The notes under the pieces were generated by a model. That model did no database searches. It had not been told where the DNA came from and saw only the letters and a program-made list of their open reading frames with translations. The translations under genes and the position numbers were made by a program. Shown piece after piece: positions 34,615-45,857 of a DNA stretch of 64,000 nucleotides (the first letter of the stretch is position 1; every line of letters starts with the position of its first letter). The DNA comes from a virus: IMG/VR virus record IMGVR_UViG_3300025849_003059, positions 19,473 to 83,472 of that record, one strand, 5' to 3'.

Positions 34615-34626
34615 TATATAAATATA
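34615..34626 (-). promoter_or_regulatory. Late-type promoter box TATATTTATATA upstream of the GT-B glycosyltransferase
   Basis: Exact copy, 15 bases before the ATG at 34599, in the 43-base gap after the adhesin gene. Confidence 0.6.
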
Positions 34627-34642
34627 TTTATTTTGAAATTCT

Positions 34643-37600
34643 TTAAATTTGGTCCCCTGGGTCTGGTCCATCACCACCACCACCACTAGATACTCCAGCT
34701 TGATTAATGGTAATAACTCTTGTGAAAGTCTGGCTATCATCTTCTAAATCAAATGTTGCAGTTCGTGAACTACTACTTGTATTTGCTTCTACATAGACAT
34801 AAAGGTATGGTGTACCATTTGTACTTTGAGTAGTGGTTTGACTTTGAGTAGAACTACCTACACTATTAGATGTACTTACAGTAGCAAAAGTACCACCCGT
34901 AGTTCTTGTTATACTCCAATCTTGTGCATCTGCAGTTGAATTTCTATATGCATATAATCCAAATGAGTATGTAGTTTGTGATGTTGTTGGTGATAACGTT
35001 ATTGAAGTTCCTGAAATTGGAGTAGATGAGCCCCCTTGAAACCAATCAAAATCTAATGGAGCTCCTAGCTGAGCAAGTGAAACTGTTTCAGTATCCGATG
35101 TTGAAGCTTGTGTTAACGTTAAAGTACCTGTTCTTGGTAAATCATTTGAACTAGCGGTTACTGTTATTGTATTGGAAGTACCCGAAGTACCACTTGTTGT
35201 ATTAATAGTAAAACCAGTACCCGTTACAGCAGCAGTCCAATCATATGTTGAATTTAGTGTTACACTTTTATCTTCACCAGTAGATACGAAACTTAAAGAA
35301 GTAGGTGTTACTATAAATGTAACAGCAAATTCTTGTATCAAACTAACAGTTTCAGTATCAGAACCAGCGTTGTTTGATAAAATACATTCAACTGTACCAG
35401 TAAAATTAGATGTAGTTGTGTTATTACCTTGTGGAATTACACCAACAGTATAAGAACCCGCGGGTACTCCACTCATTATGGCAACCCAATAATCTGTTAT
35501 ACTGTTTTGAATAGTTGTTTGTGCATTTGTTGATATTAGTTTAAACCTATCTCCACCTTGTGAATCACCATATATTCTTGCAGTAGCGGTTGTTTCATTA
35601 CTACCTGCACTTCTACCAAATGTAATGGTTTGATATTCTGTACTTGTGTTTGTATCATCATATGCAAATGTTAATGTGGGTGAAGCACCAGATGGACTCG
35701 TAATAGTTGTTACTGGTTCAGTCTCTGGTGGGTCTGATGAATTTTGTGTAAAGTCTAAAGTATCAATTACCGCACCACCTGGTTTTTGTACTGTTATAGT
35801 AAATTGTCTTTGTGATTGGTAATAGTCACCATTTGTATAGTTTGAATACACAGTTATTAGTGTAACAGTACCATCACCAGTATCGGTTGATGTTCCATCT
35901 ATACTTACCCAATCTCCAACCGAACCTATCGATACATAACTTATTGATGCTTCCCATTCAGTATTCCACACATCCACTACATCTACTGAAACAGAAAATG
36001 ATGTACCAATTGCTCCTATTGGTGAACCTTGTGATGTTGAAAGTGATATTGTTTCTAATGCACCTAATTGAGTTGTTGATTCTTGACCAGAAACACTTCC
36101 TCCACTATTTGAATAACCAGTACTTGGTACATCAACAGTAACATCAACTGTACGAGTTGTATTTGTAGTTACTACTGGATAATATCCTAAACTATAATCA
36201 GTACTATAACTTAAAGATGAGATTGTTCCAGTCGTATTAGTTGGTGCAGTTACAAGACCGGTGTTTCTATTTACAGCAAATCCACTAACACCTGCATCTG
36301 CGTATGTAAATGCATTAATTGCAGGTTGTGTAACTGTTTGAGTTTGATTATTTAAATTACCACCAGTATTAGAATATCCAGAAGGTATCCCAATTAAATC
36401 AAACTGAACTGTTTGTGGGGTATCTTCTGTTACTTCTAAGAATGTTCCAGTATCAATATTAACAGATGAAACATTACCTACTGTTGCTGATATACTACCA
36501 TCTTGTCCAATTGTAATAGCACCACTCCAATCACTTAATGTAAATGCAGATAATTGTTGATACTCATGAGTTAAACTAACTATTGAACTATTTGTAATTG
36601 TTGTAGCAGGGTTACCATATGATACACTTACACTTAAAACACCAGTAATATCCGCACTACCAGTATTTTGTGCAGTTGGTAATACGTTTACTTTAAATGT
36701 TGATGAAGAAGGGCTGGTTACATTTGCATTCCACCTATCTCCAAATGGGTTTGATACTGTCAATCCACCATCACCTGTTCCATAATCAACAAGTTTAAAT
36801 CTACCATCTTGTATTCCAGGGTCGTAATTAATGTTAACACTATTAATAGTATTTCCATTGTTTGTTATACCTAATGTAAAAGTTTGTTCATAAGATGATA
36901 AAATCTCATTATATGCCCAAGTCATTGAAGTTGGACTACCACTAAGTGTTGGTGGAGATGCACTTACTTGAGATACAGTAAAAGTAATACTAAAATTTGG
37001 ATTTGAATCAACAGTAACAGTAACCGTTGCATTATAAGTTCCACCAGAAGTGTTTATACTATTTGGATAAACAACAAAACTGAATGTTGATTGGGATATA
37101 CTAAACTTATTAGCGTTTGTACCAGATAAACTGGCTCCCCCAGGACTTAACATTCCATAGTTCGAAGCTACATCAATAGTATAACCGTCTGAGACAGTAT
37201 TCTCATCATAAGCAAATCCTTGTGATATTACATAATTACCACCAAACTCACTTATTTCATTACCACTTAATTCTATGTAAGGATATTTGCTAACAGTACC
37301 AGTTGTTGTTACAGTAGGGTCATCAATATTTGTAGGGTCTACTGTTATTGTTGTTGTAAGTAAAGATGATGTAGATGAGTTTGCATTACCTTTTACATAA
37401 ATAAATGCATCTCCAGTACCACTAATAGTATTAGTAACAAACGCACCACTTGACCCATTTCTGTGTGAGAAATTAGTATAATCACTCAAAGTAGCATCCC
37501 ATGTTACTTCTGACTCTGGACTTGTTTCAATTTTATAATACTCATCTTCTCCACCTTGATATCCATATGATATAATATTTGTAGGTATGGGTTGTGGTAC

Positions 37601-38083
37601 AATTTGTAATATTGCATCATTATCATCTTGATGAACACTATACGTTATATTAGAACTAAGTTCTGGTGATTCAAGTGTAATATTTCCACTTCTTGATGTA
37701 CCATTTAACGCTTGTTGACTTGTTGTCAATGTAAAAGTTTGATTTGAACCAGATGAACCTGATACGATATTAGGAGTAACCCAATCTAAACTATCGGCAT
37801 TTATAAAAAAATTACCATCAGATGTGTAAGTTATGGTATGTGTTTCTCCTGCAGCAGATGAACTAACAATTGATGTTGGTGAAATATTATTAATGAATGT
37901 TGCAAAGTCATCTAAACTTAATCCATAAAACTCATCAAATTCAATTGGGTCAGTACCATCTGTTTCATAAACAACACCAAAAGAATCCGCCGCAGATTCA
38001 AAATCAATAGCAGTTTCATCTGCATTTCCTAATTCTTCATTTAGGTCATCAGTAGATATTGTTCCTGAGCTTGGTAGTGGCAT
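34643..38083 (-). CDS. BACON/Ig-like repeat virion protein, candidate adhesin or fibre
   Basis: The 1146-residue product starts with a short phage-type N-terminus (LPSSGTISTDDLNEELG) that probably docks it to the virion. Many beta-sandwich repeats follow. Several are BACON-like, for example PTSLSFVSTGEDKSVTL with a conserved Trp (YDWTAAV) and a closing RTGTLTLTQ near residue 1000. Two long modules (around residues 375-510 and 785-925) are clear duplicates, both with DRFKL and SVSLT/VSLI endings. The end is a Gly-rich tail. BACON domains are carbohydrate-binding or spacer modules common in Bacteroidota and their phages. It lies two bases downstream of the large fibre gene and is presumably co-transcribed with it. 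Confidence 0.78.
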   Translation of the reverse strand: MPLPSSGTISTDDLNEELGNADETAIDFESAADSFGVVYETDGTDPIEFDEFYGLSLDDFATFINNISPTSIVSSSAAGETHTITYTSDGNFFINADSLDWVTPNIVSGSSGSNQTFTLTTSQQALNGTSRSGNITLESPELSSNITYSVHQDDNDAILQIVPQPIPTNIISYGYQGGEDEYYKIETSPESEVTWDATLSDYTNFSHRNGSSGAFVTNTISGTGDAFIYVKGNANSSTSSLLTTTITVDPTNIDDPTVTTTGTVSKYPYIELSGNEISEFGGNYVISQGFAYDENTVSDGYTIDVASNYGMLSPGGASLSGTNANKFSISQSTFSFVVYPNSINTSGGTYNATVTVTVDSNPNFSITFTVSQVSASPPTLSGSPTSMTWAYNEILSSYEQTFTLGITNNGNTINSVNINYDPGIQDGRFKLVDYGTGDGGLTVSNPFGDRWNANVTSPSSSTFKVNVLPTAQNTGSADITGVLSVSVSYGNPATTITNSSIVSLTHEYQQLSAFTLSDWSGAITIGQDGSISATVGNVSSVNIDTGTFLEVTEDTPQTVQFDLIGIPSGYSNTGGNLNNQTQTVTQPAINAFTYADAGVSGFAVNRNTGLVTAPTNTTGTISSLSYSTDYSLGYYPVVTTNTTRTVDVTVDVPSTGYSNSGGSVSGQESTTQLGALETISLSTSQGSPIGAIGTSFSVSVDVVDVWNTEWEASISYVSIGSVGDWVSIDGTSTDTGDGTVTLITVYSNYTNGDYYQSQRQFTITVQKPGGAVIDTLDFTQNSSDPPETEPVTTITSPSGASPTLTFAYDDTNTSTEYQTITFGRSAGSNETTATARIYGDSQGGDRFKLISTNAQTTIQNSITDYWVAIMSGVPAGSYTVGVIPQGNNTTTSNFTGTVECILSNNAGSDTETVSLIQEFAVTFIVTPTSLSFVSTGEDKSVTLNSTYDWTAAVTGTGFTINTTSGTSGTSNTITVTASSNDLPRTGTLTLTQASTSDTETVSLAQLGAPLDFDWFQGGSSTPISGTSITLSPTTSQTTYSFGLYAYRNSTADAQDWSITRTTGGTFATVSTSNSVGSSTQSQTTTQSTNGTPYLYVYVEANTSSSSRTATFDLEDDSQTFTRVITINQAGVSSGGGGDGPDPGDQI

Positions 38084-38085
38084 TT

Positions 38086-41000
38086 TTATTTATCTTTTAA
38101 TTGTTTAATTTGTTTTTCTAACTTATTAACTTTTTTAGAAAGTTCTTTTACTGCCTCAATAAGTAATGGAGTTAATTTTTCATATTTTACACCCCTATAT
38201 CCATGAGATTTGTTCATTTGAACAATTTCAGGTAAGATATATTCTATCTCTTGTGCAATTACACCAATATCATGTCCTTCAAATTTATGAACATCAGAGA
38301 ATCCTTCCTTCCAATCAAAAGAAACTCCACTTATTTCATTTAATTTCTCAAGAGCATCAGGTATAAGTTTTACGTTTTGTTTTAATCGTGAATCTGAAGT
38401 TGAATATGCTGATATATTACCCGATGCATCTATATGACCATCAACAAAAAAATGACCAGTTACAGATAATGCAGGAGTTGATGCATTTGAATCTATTTCT
38501 GCAATTATCTTTTTGTTTGCAGATGATACAACTTGGAATCCACCTCTACATATTTCTGTAAATTGGTTATCTGCACCAGCAGCAACTGTTACACTTGGAG
38601 TTGTTAGTTTTGGAGTGTACCATGTTAAAGTTAAACTATCACTTGGTTCATTATCATCTACGCCATATATATCAACACTAGATGCAACATTACCAATACC
38701 GGTCCTTATCTCATAATATGTATTATTTTCTAAAAGTACATTAAACCTTGCTGTCTTAGAAGTACTAATAGATAACTCATGAGCTGAAATGGAATTTGTA
38801 GATATATTAAATGTTTTAGTAGAAACTAATGTATTTGGATTGGAAGTACTTCCTTTATATAAATAAACATATAGAGTTGCACTTACTTCATGATAACCCA
38901 ATGTAGCAAGAGCATCATCAAATTCCGAGTTTATATGTTTAGAACTTGGACCACCACCTGTTATTGTAGCTGCAATTGTTGCAGATATTCCATCTAAAGT
39001 AGAATTATTAATATGCATTTGTACATTATTATCTTTAGTGAATATGGTAGAATCTGAAACTGATAATCCAAATGTTTGAGAATTTAAAACATAATCATAA
39101 TCAGTATTAGTTGTAGTTGTAGTGATTGCTCCACTAAAAGTGGGTGGTGTTATTACAGTAGTTGGTGTTAATGTTGTTGTATTATTTATTACTACTGAAG
39201 CAGAATCATCATTTCTAAATTCAATAAAAGGTGTTAAACCAGTCTCTAATAAAAACGTATTATTTTCAGTTGATAATTCTGTACCATTAAAATCAAATCC
39301 TGCTATTTTACCAGCAGAAGCAGTTATTTCACCTGCTATTTTTAATTGACTTCCATTCCATGCCATTGCTCCATCTTCACCACCAAGATAAAAGTTTCCA
39401 CTATTATCCATGTAAGATTTCCATTCCCCATCTCCACTTGAACCAGATGGTTTATAGTAATACCCTAAGTTAGTATTTGATAAATGTAAACCACTTTTTA
39501 CAGGAACATCTATACTTGCAAGAGGGAAGAGTGCATCTGGTCCAAATGACATAGCGTATTCCCAACCTGATGCTGATACAATACCACCGGGAAATTGTTC
39601 CGAACCACTTATAATTCCATCAGGCAATTGTTCTGAACCACTTATAATTCCATCAGGCAATTGTTCCGAACCACTTATAATTCCAGCGGGTAGGTTGTTA
39701 CCTAAATCACTACCATCACCCAATGTAATATTTCCACTTATTGATAATGCTTCTCCATCCCAAACAAGTTTATTACCTAAAGACATTCTACCAACAGAAC
39801 CACTATCATCTACATAAAATGGGGTACCTGAACTATTAAAACTGCCAGAACCAATATATATTCTATTAGGAAAACTACCACTTTCAGCTGCTAATCTAAT
39901 ACCATTTTGCCCAACACCAAATACATTTGAGATATATCCATTTGTACCACCAATATTTGGTGAGTAAATAAATCCTTCATCTATAAATGTATTTCCATCA
40001 CCATCTTCTAAAGCAGTTGTACCATCAATCACACCTTGTAAATCATTATTTACTTGTGCTGAAGATGCAGATGCGAAATCTGCGGTACTTTGTGCTAATG
40101 AAGCAGAATCTAATGCTCCACTTGTGTAAAGAGAAGAAGTAATTAGAGTTTCTGTAATAAGGTCAGGTACATTAGAAAATTGTATCGAACCTCTAATAGT
40201 TAATGAATTCCCATCCCAAAGTAATTCATCTCCGAACAATCCACTTTCTATTGAGAATGAACCAGTACCGGTATTTCCATTAATTCCTAAGAAAATTCCA
40301 CTACCAACATTATATCCTTGAGTACCAGTATCGGCCGATTGGTCTATTGAAATCCAAGGATAATTTGTTCCACCTGCTATTGTAATATTTGCCGCAGAAG
40401 TTGAACCACTATTATTTGTACCAATGTTTATTGTGTTTTGTACATATGATTCTGAGAATATTGCTAATTCTGCTGCTACAAAACGAGAACCACTTCCTAA
40501 CTCTTCCCAATATGTAGCATTTGGAGGTGTTTGAGCACCAGAATCTGTACCAGGTCCACTACCTGTTATAGCTAAGTAAAATATATCATTGTATAAAACT
40601 GCATCTGCTCTTGATAAAGCATCACTTTCATTGAATGAATAATCTCTACTACCGGTCCAAAGACCAGTAAACACAAGACCAGGTCCATTAGAACCACTAA
40701 GGCCGGGTTGACCTTGTTCACCTTCTCTAACAATGTTGAAATGTGCTTCTCTACCAAAGAAATATGTAGTTCCCAATTCATCAGTATAATCTACATTAAT
40801 TTGTAATGATGATGATTCTGTTAACATCGTACCAGGTACACCACCATAATTATTTGTTGTTGGTGCAACTTCATTTGGTGTAATACCGGAACCAGTTACA
40901 CCAGAAATTCTGTAAGTGTTATTTCCACCATTATTATCATATGTTATTTCATCACCCTCTACATAAAGTGTTGTAGAACCACTTGTATAAACATAAGATG

Positions 41001-44000
41001 ATGATGGAATTAGACCACTATAAAAAGCAGGTAATATACCTATTTCGGGTCTTAGAACAAGAACAACTCCACCTAAGAAAGATATTGGGGTTATTGTTGT
41101 TGAGTTATCTACTTGAACTCCAAATGAATCTGATGCTGAAAAGGCATATGTTAAAGAACCTGAATTAATATCGAGTGATGAACCACTTAAGAAATATGTT
41201 TGAACACCTGATGTTGAATCATCAGATAAAAGAGTTAGTGGTGGTGCACTTCCAACTACTGAAGCAGAATTTGCTGTAATTGTTTCGGTATTTGTAGCTA
41301 AATTTTTTCTTTTAACTGTAATAGTAGATACTTGTGTTGATGGGTTTACATTTCCATCACTTTGTTTAAACGTGATTACACTTCTATCATTATTAACAAT
41401 TAAATCTGCAGGTGTAATACCATCTTCTAATCTAAAAATAGTTTCAAACTCTTGTACATCATCAACTGAAGCAGTGTAGACTACAGAACCAACATCATAA
41501 GTAGTATCACTACCACTAAAGTTTGCAACTGTAAGAAGTGCATTAGTTTCTGTTATATTTGTTAAACCACCAGGATAATCTCCACTATATGTTGATGGGT
41601 CTATGTAATTTCCATTTTTATCAAAAGCAGAAGATTCGAATGTTATAGAACCAGTTAAAGCATTTGTTTTGGAAAAATTAAATCTAGTTTGTTGAAAGTT
41701 AGGATTTGCTATTGAACCACTATAAAATCTAAAAGCAGTTCTATCAGTTTCAAATGTAAGTAATTTAACTACTTCATCACTAACCTTATTACCACCACTA
41801 AATTCTTTACTTGCCTTTAATTCAACTGGAATATAATTATTATTTACATCGTATAACTCAAAACGATAATCAAATGTTTCTACTGGTAATGTTCTATCTT
41901 GTTCATCAAATACATCAAAAACTTTTGGTGAAAATGATGCATCTTGTGAAGGTTTTAAATCTACACTAGCTATTTGCCAACCATCCCCTCTAAACGAAAA
42001 TCCTAATTTACCCGAACCAGAATATGGCATGGTAAACAAATGTTGTATTTGTTGTCTTGAATTAAATGCTGAAGTTGCGGTATATGATACTAAACTTTCA
42101 TAAAAAGGATTATCAATACCACCACTTGGGTAAGAACCTGTTATATAAGCATTAATTGTTTTAGGTACAATAGTATCTGGTTCTTTTAAAGAACGAGAAA
42201 CAAACACTGCTGGTTCTGTAAACGTAGTTGTATCTGTTCCATTTACTGAAGATGCAGTATAGATACTATCTAATCTTTCTACTAATACATTTTCCACAAT
42301 ACCATCTACTGTATCAAATACATAAGGAATGTTAAATGTAGTATCTGGTATGGTTACATCGGTTGTAATATCAAAATCATCTGTAATATAAGTTCCATCG
42401 GTTGCTGTAGTAACAAAAGGATAATTAGATAAATTGTATAATGAATTTCCTGCAATTAGTGGAAGTTGTGATGTATAATAATCAGTTGAAGTAACTGAAC
42501 CAGTTATTGTTGTACTACCAGATAATGGAAATATTTCTCTTGCTTTTAGTGAACTAAATGAATTCGTACCAATATCAGATATTGCAGTTATTTCATGTAA
42601 ATTTGCATTTAAAGGTTCGGATGTTCTATTGGTTCTGTAATCAATATAAATAAAGTGAGAATTACTACCAGATTGTAAATCAAAAATAGCTTGAGAACCA
42701 GTTGATAAAAACCAAGTTGGAGTACTTGTAAAATCACCACTATCAATTGAATCTAAAATAATATTTGTACTGCCAGAATATGATTGTAATACAGATTGAG
42801 ATGTTGCAGAATTATTATAAAAGAACATTGCATCTGTTTCTACGTTTCTTAATGCAATTGCTGCTCTTAATTCTTGTGAAGCAGATTGATAATATTCTAT
42901 CTGAAATTCAACTGAACCTGTATTTGTTGGTATTGAGGATGACCCACTATCGGTTAATAAAACAATATTAAACTGACCGATTGAGGATGAGATTGGATTT
43001 GTTGCAGTAATTAATGAATTATAATTTGCAAGAGATGTTTTATAAGTATCACTATGTAATGTATCATCTACATGAACACTACCAGTTAAAGAACCAGTTG
43101 GAAACCAACCAGTAAATACAACATCTTGGTCGTATATATAATCAGTATTATTAATATCACTTGAAGATGATATAGATGATGCTACATATATTTGGTCTGA
43201 TTGTTCTACATAAACATTTTCAATTACATCATTATCATTTCTAAAAATGTATGGAATCTGTAATGGTTTTGTAAAATTATCATCAGATGATGATGGAGAT
43301 GTGAATTCTGTTGTTAAAAAGTTTCTATCACTAAATTCAGTCGATGAGTATGGATACCCACTACTTCCATAAATATAATCCCCACCCCTTGGTGGTACTC
43401 TTGGTACAAATAATTCAGTAGAACCTGTTGAAATCCAATTTGAACCACTTAAATCAAATAAATCGTATAAATCATATGAACGTTGTGCTGGTGTTAGTTC
43501 TGTGAAATCCAACTCACCAGTAAATACCATTATTCCTTGTTCAAAATCTAATTCAACAATATATCCAGTCGTTGTATCACTTCCAATTGTAAGAACTGCT
43601 TGACCATTTACTAAACTTACTACTCCACTTAATGTACCATCAGTTGAATTATGTGAAAACGTTATATCACCAGTATCAAAGTTCATTGAGTTTATTTCGT
43701 AGGTAGTTCCATACAAAATATCACCATCAAGAGAATCTAATCTTTTTACATTTATCAGTTCTGCGTTAAGTGGTTCTATATTTCTTAAAGTTCTATAATC
43801 AATATGAACGTAATGATAACCGCTATCATTATAATCTATAATTGTTTGTGAACCAGTATCCCATGTTGATATAACTGAAGTATCATTATAATCATTTGTA
43901 TCAATATTTTCCAAAGAATACTCAGTAGATGTTCTAAATGATTCTAGTTCATCTAATTCAGTTGAACTGTGTTTATAATAAAATTTAGCATCTGTTCCTA

Positions 44001-45807
44001 TGTTTTCTAATCCAAACAATGCAATTCTTGTTGAGCCAGAATCATATGTTTCAACAATAGTTCTAACATCGGTTGGTGAACCACCAGTTGGTAAAGTAAA
44101 CGAACCACTATCTAACCAAACTACAAGATTAAACTCACCACAGAAAGACCCTGAACGTGCAACTATGTTTGTTTTATTAGAAGAATCTGTTTGTACTCGT
44201 GAATTCGTTCCCCAATCCCCACTTGTTGTATCAAATGTTAAAGTTGTATCGTGTGAATGTGTATATGCAAATCCACTTGGTATTGCTGTATAAACTGAAC
44301 CTGTTGAGTTTTGTGGAGTATCAAAAAATGATAATCGTGTATCATCATAAACTAATGGTTTGGTTAAATTTACACTAGATGAATTTGGTGTTTCTATTCC
44401 ACTATAAGAACTTTCAGAAACATAAGTTGGTTCTACTTCAGGTAATTGACTTGAATCAAATTGATAAAAGTAAGTTCTTGCATAAGATTCAGAAACAACT
44501 GTTGTTTCTCCTATGATTATATCTTCAACCGAACCACTAACTAAAGTTTTAAAATTTAATTCGTAATCAACATTTTCATATAAATCAAAATTAGTATCAA
44601 CTAATAAATCAATTGATTCTGTTTGTTGACTACTTGTTGGTACGTTTATTTTTATAGATTCATATAATAAATCATCATCAAATGATATATCAGTAGAAGA
44701 ACCACTAATTTGTAAAGATGAAGTTGTCCAATATCTCTCAACATTTCCCGCACTTAATTTACCAAACCCACCATCTAATTCAGAACCAGGAACAAGAGGG
44801 TCTCTTAAAAGATTTCCTGCTACAATCTTTATTTCATCTTGAAATTTAAAATCACCAACATCAGAACGTGATTTTTTATATATTTTCATTTTATCAACAT
44901 TACCAGTAAACGTATCTAAGTTTTTAAGTTTGATTTTACCGAAAGATGCTGTAACCGCAGAGTTAACTGTTGTTCTCGCAGCAAAATCAGTAAATGTTGT
45001 TTCAAAACTTACTGGTGTTGAATTATTTATAATATTGTTTTCACTATCTACAAATGGTTTATCTACTAGTAAAGTGTTGCTGTTTATAACTTCTTTTATT
45101 GTGGCTTCATAATTCAATGATGGGATTTTTATAATATTTTCATCCATCGCTGATTTGAAATTATTACCACTTTGTTTTTCTAATCTATATAAAGTTCCTG
45201 CTCTCCATGTATCTAAATTAGTTCCAACTGGTGGTGTTTCTGCTAATCCAATCAAAGAACCAGATTGTATTATTTCGGGTGCAGTTTGTTCTACAATAAC
45301 AGATTCAACCTCTTCTATATCAATTGACGGTTTTTTATAAAATATTACAGGAGTTTTATTGCTTTCATTTTTATTGATGAAAAAATTCTTTTCCCACTTA
45401 ACATTGTAAGCACCAACCCATTCTTCGGGTACTGGTTTTTTTAATCCATCTACATCAAAATAATCTTTTAATTCACCAAGTATGGTGATTTTAGCTGGAC
45501 CAACTGGTGTTGTTTGATAAACGTGAGAGGAAAGAACAACTGAGTTCCCTTCATAATAATCAGGTACACCACGACCTGGTTCTACATAAATAGTACCACC
45601 ATCTGCATCTACAATTTCTATTTTAAGTTCGGTGGATTCTCTTAAGCATTCAGAACCTTCTAATAGAAATAAATTTTTACCTGCAGTAAATATATCTGCA
45701 AACTTACTTACTCTAAAATATTCTGAATTTAGTTCTTTATCGGTTATATAAGTGTTATAACCACTTAAATTCTCAAATTTGTTACCAACCTTTACTATAC
45801 ACGCCAT
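38086..45807 (-). CDS. Giant tail fibre/spike with C-terminal S74 intramolecular chaperone
   Basis: The 2573-residue product ends with the S74 (endosialidase-type) chaperone, about residues 2465-2573: SDSRLKQNVKLIPDALEKL, FDWKEGF, DIGVIAQEIEYILPEIV and a C-terminal coiled coil. The catalytic Ser-Lys dyad of self-cleaving trimer chaperones is represented by SDSRLKQN. Before it lie long beta-rich, Ser/Gly/Thr-rich repeats and a collagen-like snippet (GEQGQPGLSGSNGP near 1700). There is also a pair of about 330-residue duplicated modules (each with YVHIDYRT or FIYIDYRT and then EPLNA), and a tandem 11-residue repeat around 2040-2070. It probably trimerises and recognises the host. It starts after a box at 45828-45840. 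Confidence 0.88.
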   Translation of the reverse strand: MACIVKVGNKFENLSGYNTYITDKELNSEYFRVSKFADIFTAGKNLFLLEGSECLRESTELKIEIVDADGGTIYVEPGRGVPDYYEGNSVVLSSHVYQTTPVGPAKITILGELKDYFDVDGLKKPVPEEWVGAYNVKWEKNFFINKNESNKTPVIFYKKPSIDIEEVESVIVEQTAPEIIQSGSLIGLAETPPVGTNLDTWRAGTLYRLEKQSGNNFKSAMDENIIKIPSLNYEATIKEVINSNTLLVDKPFVDSENNIINNSTPVSFETTFTDFAARTTVNSAVTASFGKIKLKNLDTFTGNVDKMKIYKKSRSDVGDFKFQDEIKIVAGNLLRDPLVPGSELDGGFGKLSAGNVERYWTTSSLQISGSSTDISFDDDLLYESIKINVPTSSQQTESIDLLVDTNFDLYENVDYELNFKTLVSGSVEDIIIGETTVVSESYARTYFYQFDSSQLPEVEPTYVSESSYSGIETPNSSSVNLTKPLVYDDTRLSFFDTPQNSTGSVYTAIPSGFAYTHSHDTTLTFDTTSGDWGTNSRVQTDSSNKTNIVARSGSFCGEFNLVVWLDSGSFTLPTGGSPTDVRTIVETYDSGSTRIALFGLENIGTDAKFYYKHSSTELDELESFRTSTEYSLENIDTNDYNDTSVISTWDTGSQTIIDYNDSGYHYVHIDYRTLRNIEPLNAELINVKRLDSLDGDILYGTTYEINSMNFDTGDITFSHNSTDGTLSGVVSLVNGQAVLTIGSDTTTGYIVELDFEQGIMVFTGELDFTELTPAQRSYDLYDLFDLSGSNWISTGSTELFVPRVPPRGGDYIYGSSGYPYSSTEFSDRNFLTTEFTSPSSSDDNFTKPLQIPYIFRNDNDVIENVYVEQSDQIYVASSISSSSDINNTDYIYDQDVVFTGWFPTGSLTGSVHVDDTLHSDTYKTSLANYNSLITATNPISSSIGQFNIVLLTDSGSSSIPTNTGSVEFQIEYYQSASQELRAAIALRNVETDAMFFYNNSATSQSVLQSYSGSTNIILDSIDSGDFTSTPTWFLSTGSQAIFDLQSGSNSHFIYIDYRTNRTSEPLNANLHEITAISDIGTNSFSSLKAREIFPLSGSTTITGSVTSTDYYTSQLPLIAGNSLYNLSNYPFVTTATDGTYITDDFDITTDVTIPDTTFNIPYVFDTVDGIVENVLVERLDSIYTASSVNGTDTTTFTEPAVFVSRSLKEPDTIVPKTINAYITGSYPSGGIDNPFYESLVSYTATSAFNSRQQIQHLFTMPYSGSGKLGFSFRGDGWQIASVDLKPSQDASFSPKVFDVFDEQDRTLPVETFDYRFELYDVNNNYIPVELKASKEFSGGNKVSDEVVKLLTFETDRTAFRFYSGSIANPNFQQTRFNFSKTNALTGSITFESSAFDKNGNYIDPSTYSGDYPGGLTNITETNALLTVANFSGSDTTYDVGSVVYTASVDDVQEFETIFRLEDGITPADLIVNNDRSVITFKQSDGNVNPSTQVSTITVKRKNLATNTETITANSASVVGSAPPLTLLSDDSTSGVQTYFLSGSSLDINSGSLTYAFSASDSFGVQVDNSTTITPISFLGGVVLVLRPEIGILPAFYSGLIPSSSYVYTSGSTTLYVEGDEITYDNNGGNNTYRISGVTGSGITPNEVAPTTNNYGGVPGTMLTESSSLQINVDYTDELGTTYFFGREAHFNIVREGEQGQPGLSGSNGPGLVFTGLWTGSRDYSFNESDALSRADAVLYNDIFYLAITGSGPGTDSGAQTPPNATYWEELGSGSRFVAAELAIFSESYVQNTINIGTNNSGSTSAANITIAGGTNYPWISIDQSADTGTQGYNVGSGIFLGINGNTGTGSFSIESGLFGDELLWDGNSLTIRGSIQFSNVPDLITETLITSSLYTSGALDSASLAQSTADFASASSAQVNNDLQGVIDGTTALEDGDGNTFIDEGFIYSPNIGGTNGYISNVFGVGQNGIRLAAESGSFPNRIYIGSGSFNSSGTPFYVDDSGSVGRMSLGNKLVWDGEALSISGNITLGDGSDLGNNLPAGIISGSEQLPDGIISGSEQLPDGIISGSEQFPGGIVSASGWEYAMSFGPDALFPLASIDVPVKSGLHLSNTNLGYYYKPSGSSGDGEWKSYMDNSGNFYLGGEDGAMAWNGSQLKIAGEITASAGKIAGFDFNGTELSTENNTFLLETGLTPFIEFRNDDSASVVINNTTTLTPTTVITPPTFSGAITTTTTNTDYDYVLNSQTFGLSVSDSTIFTKDNNVQMHINNSTLDGISATIAATITGGGPSSKHINSEFDDALATLGYHEVSATLYVYLYKGSTSNPNTLVSTKTFNISTNSISAHELSISTSKTARFNVLLENNTYYEIRTGIGNVASSVDIYGVDDNEPSDSLTLTWYTPKLTTPSVTVAAGADNQFTEICRGGFQVVSSANKKIIAEIDSNASTPALSVTGHFFVDGHIDASGNISAYSTSDSRLKQNVKLIPDALEKLNEISGVSFDWKEGFSDVHKFEGHDIGVIAQEIEYILPEIVQMNKSHGYRGVKYEKLTPLLIEAVKELSKKVNKLEKQIKQLKDK
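39593..39691 (-). repeat. Three tandem 33-base repeats inside the S74 fibre gene
   Basis: Three adjacent 33-base units differ at only a few positions (a C/T change in unit 2, four changes at the end of unit 3). On the coding strand they encode about three copies of an eleven-residue block, PDGIISGSEQL. The period is a multiple of three, so expansion or loss keeps the frame. This points to slippage-driven length variation in the fibre stalk. Confidence 0.85.
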
Positions 45808-45827
45808 ATATAATCCCTATTAATACT

Positions 45828-45840
45828 TCTATAAATATCG
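45828..45840 (-). promoter_or_regulatory. Late-type promoter box CGATATTTATAGA upstream of the S74 fibre gene
   Basis: A variant copy on the coding strand, about 20 bases before the start. It faces the plus-strand box at 45858 in a divergent 85-base region. Confidence 0.55.
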
Positions 45841-45857
45841 TACAAAATAGTTATTGA

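Noticed and set aside
39593-39691. 33-base direct repeats as a CRISPR array
   Set aside because: The units are directly adjacent with no spacers and are in frame within the fibre protein.
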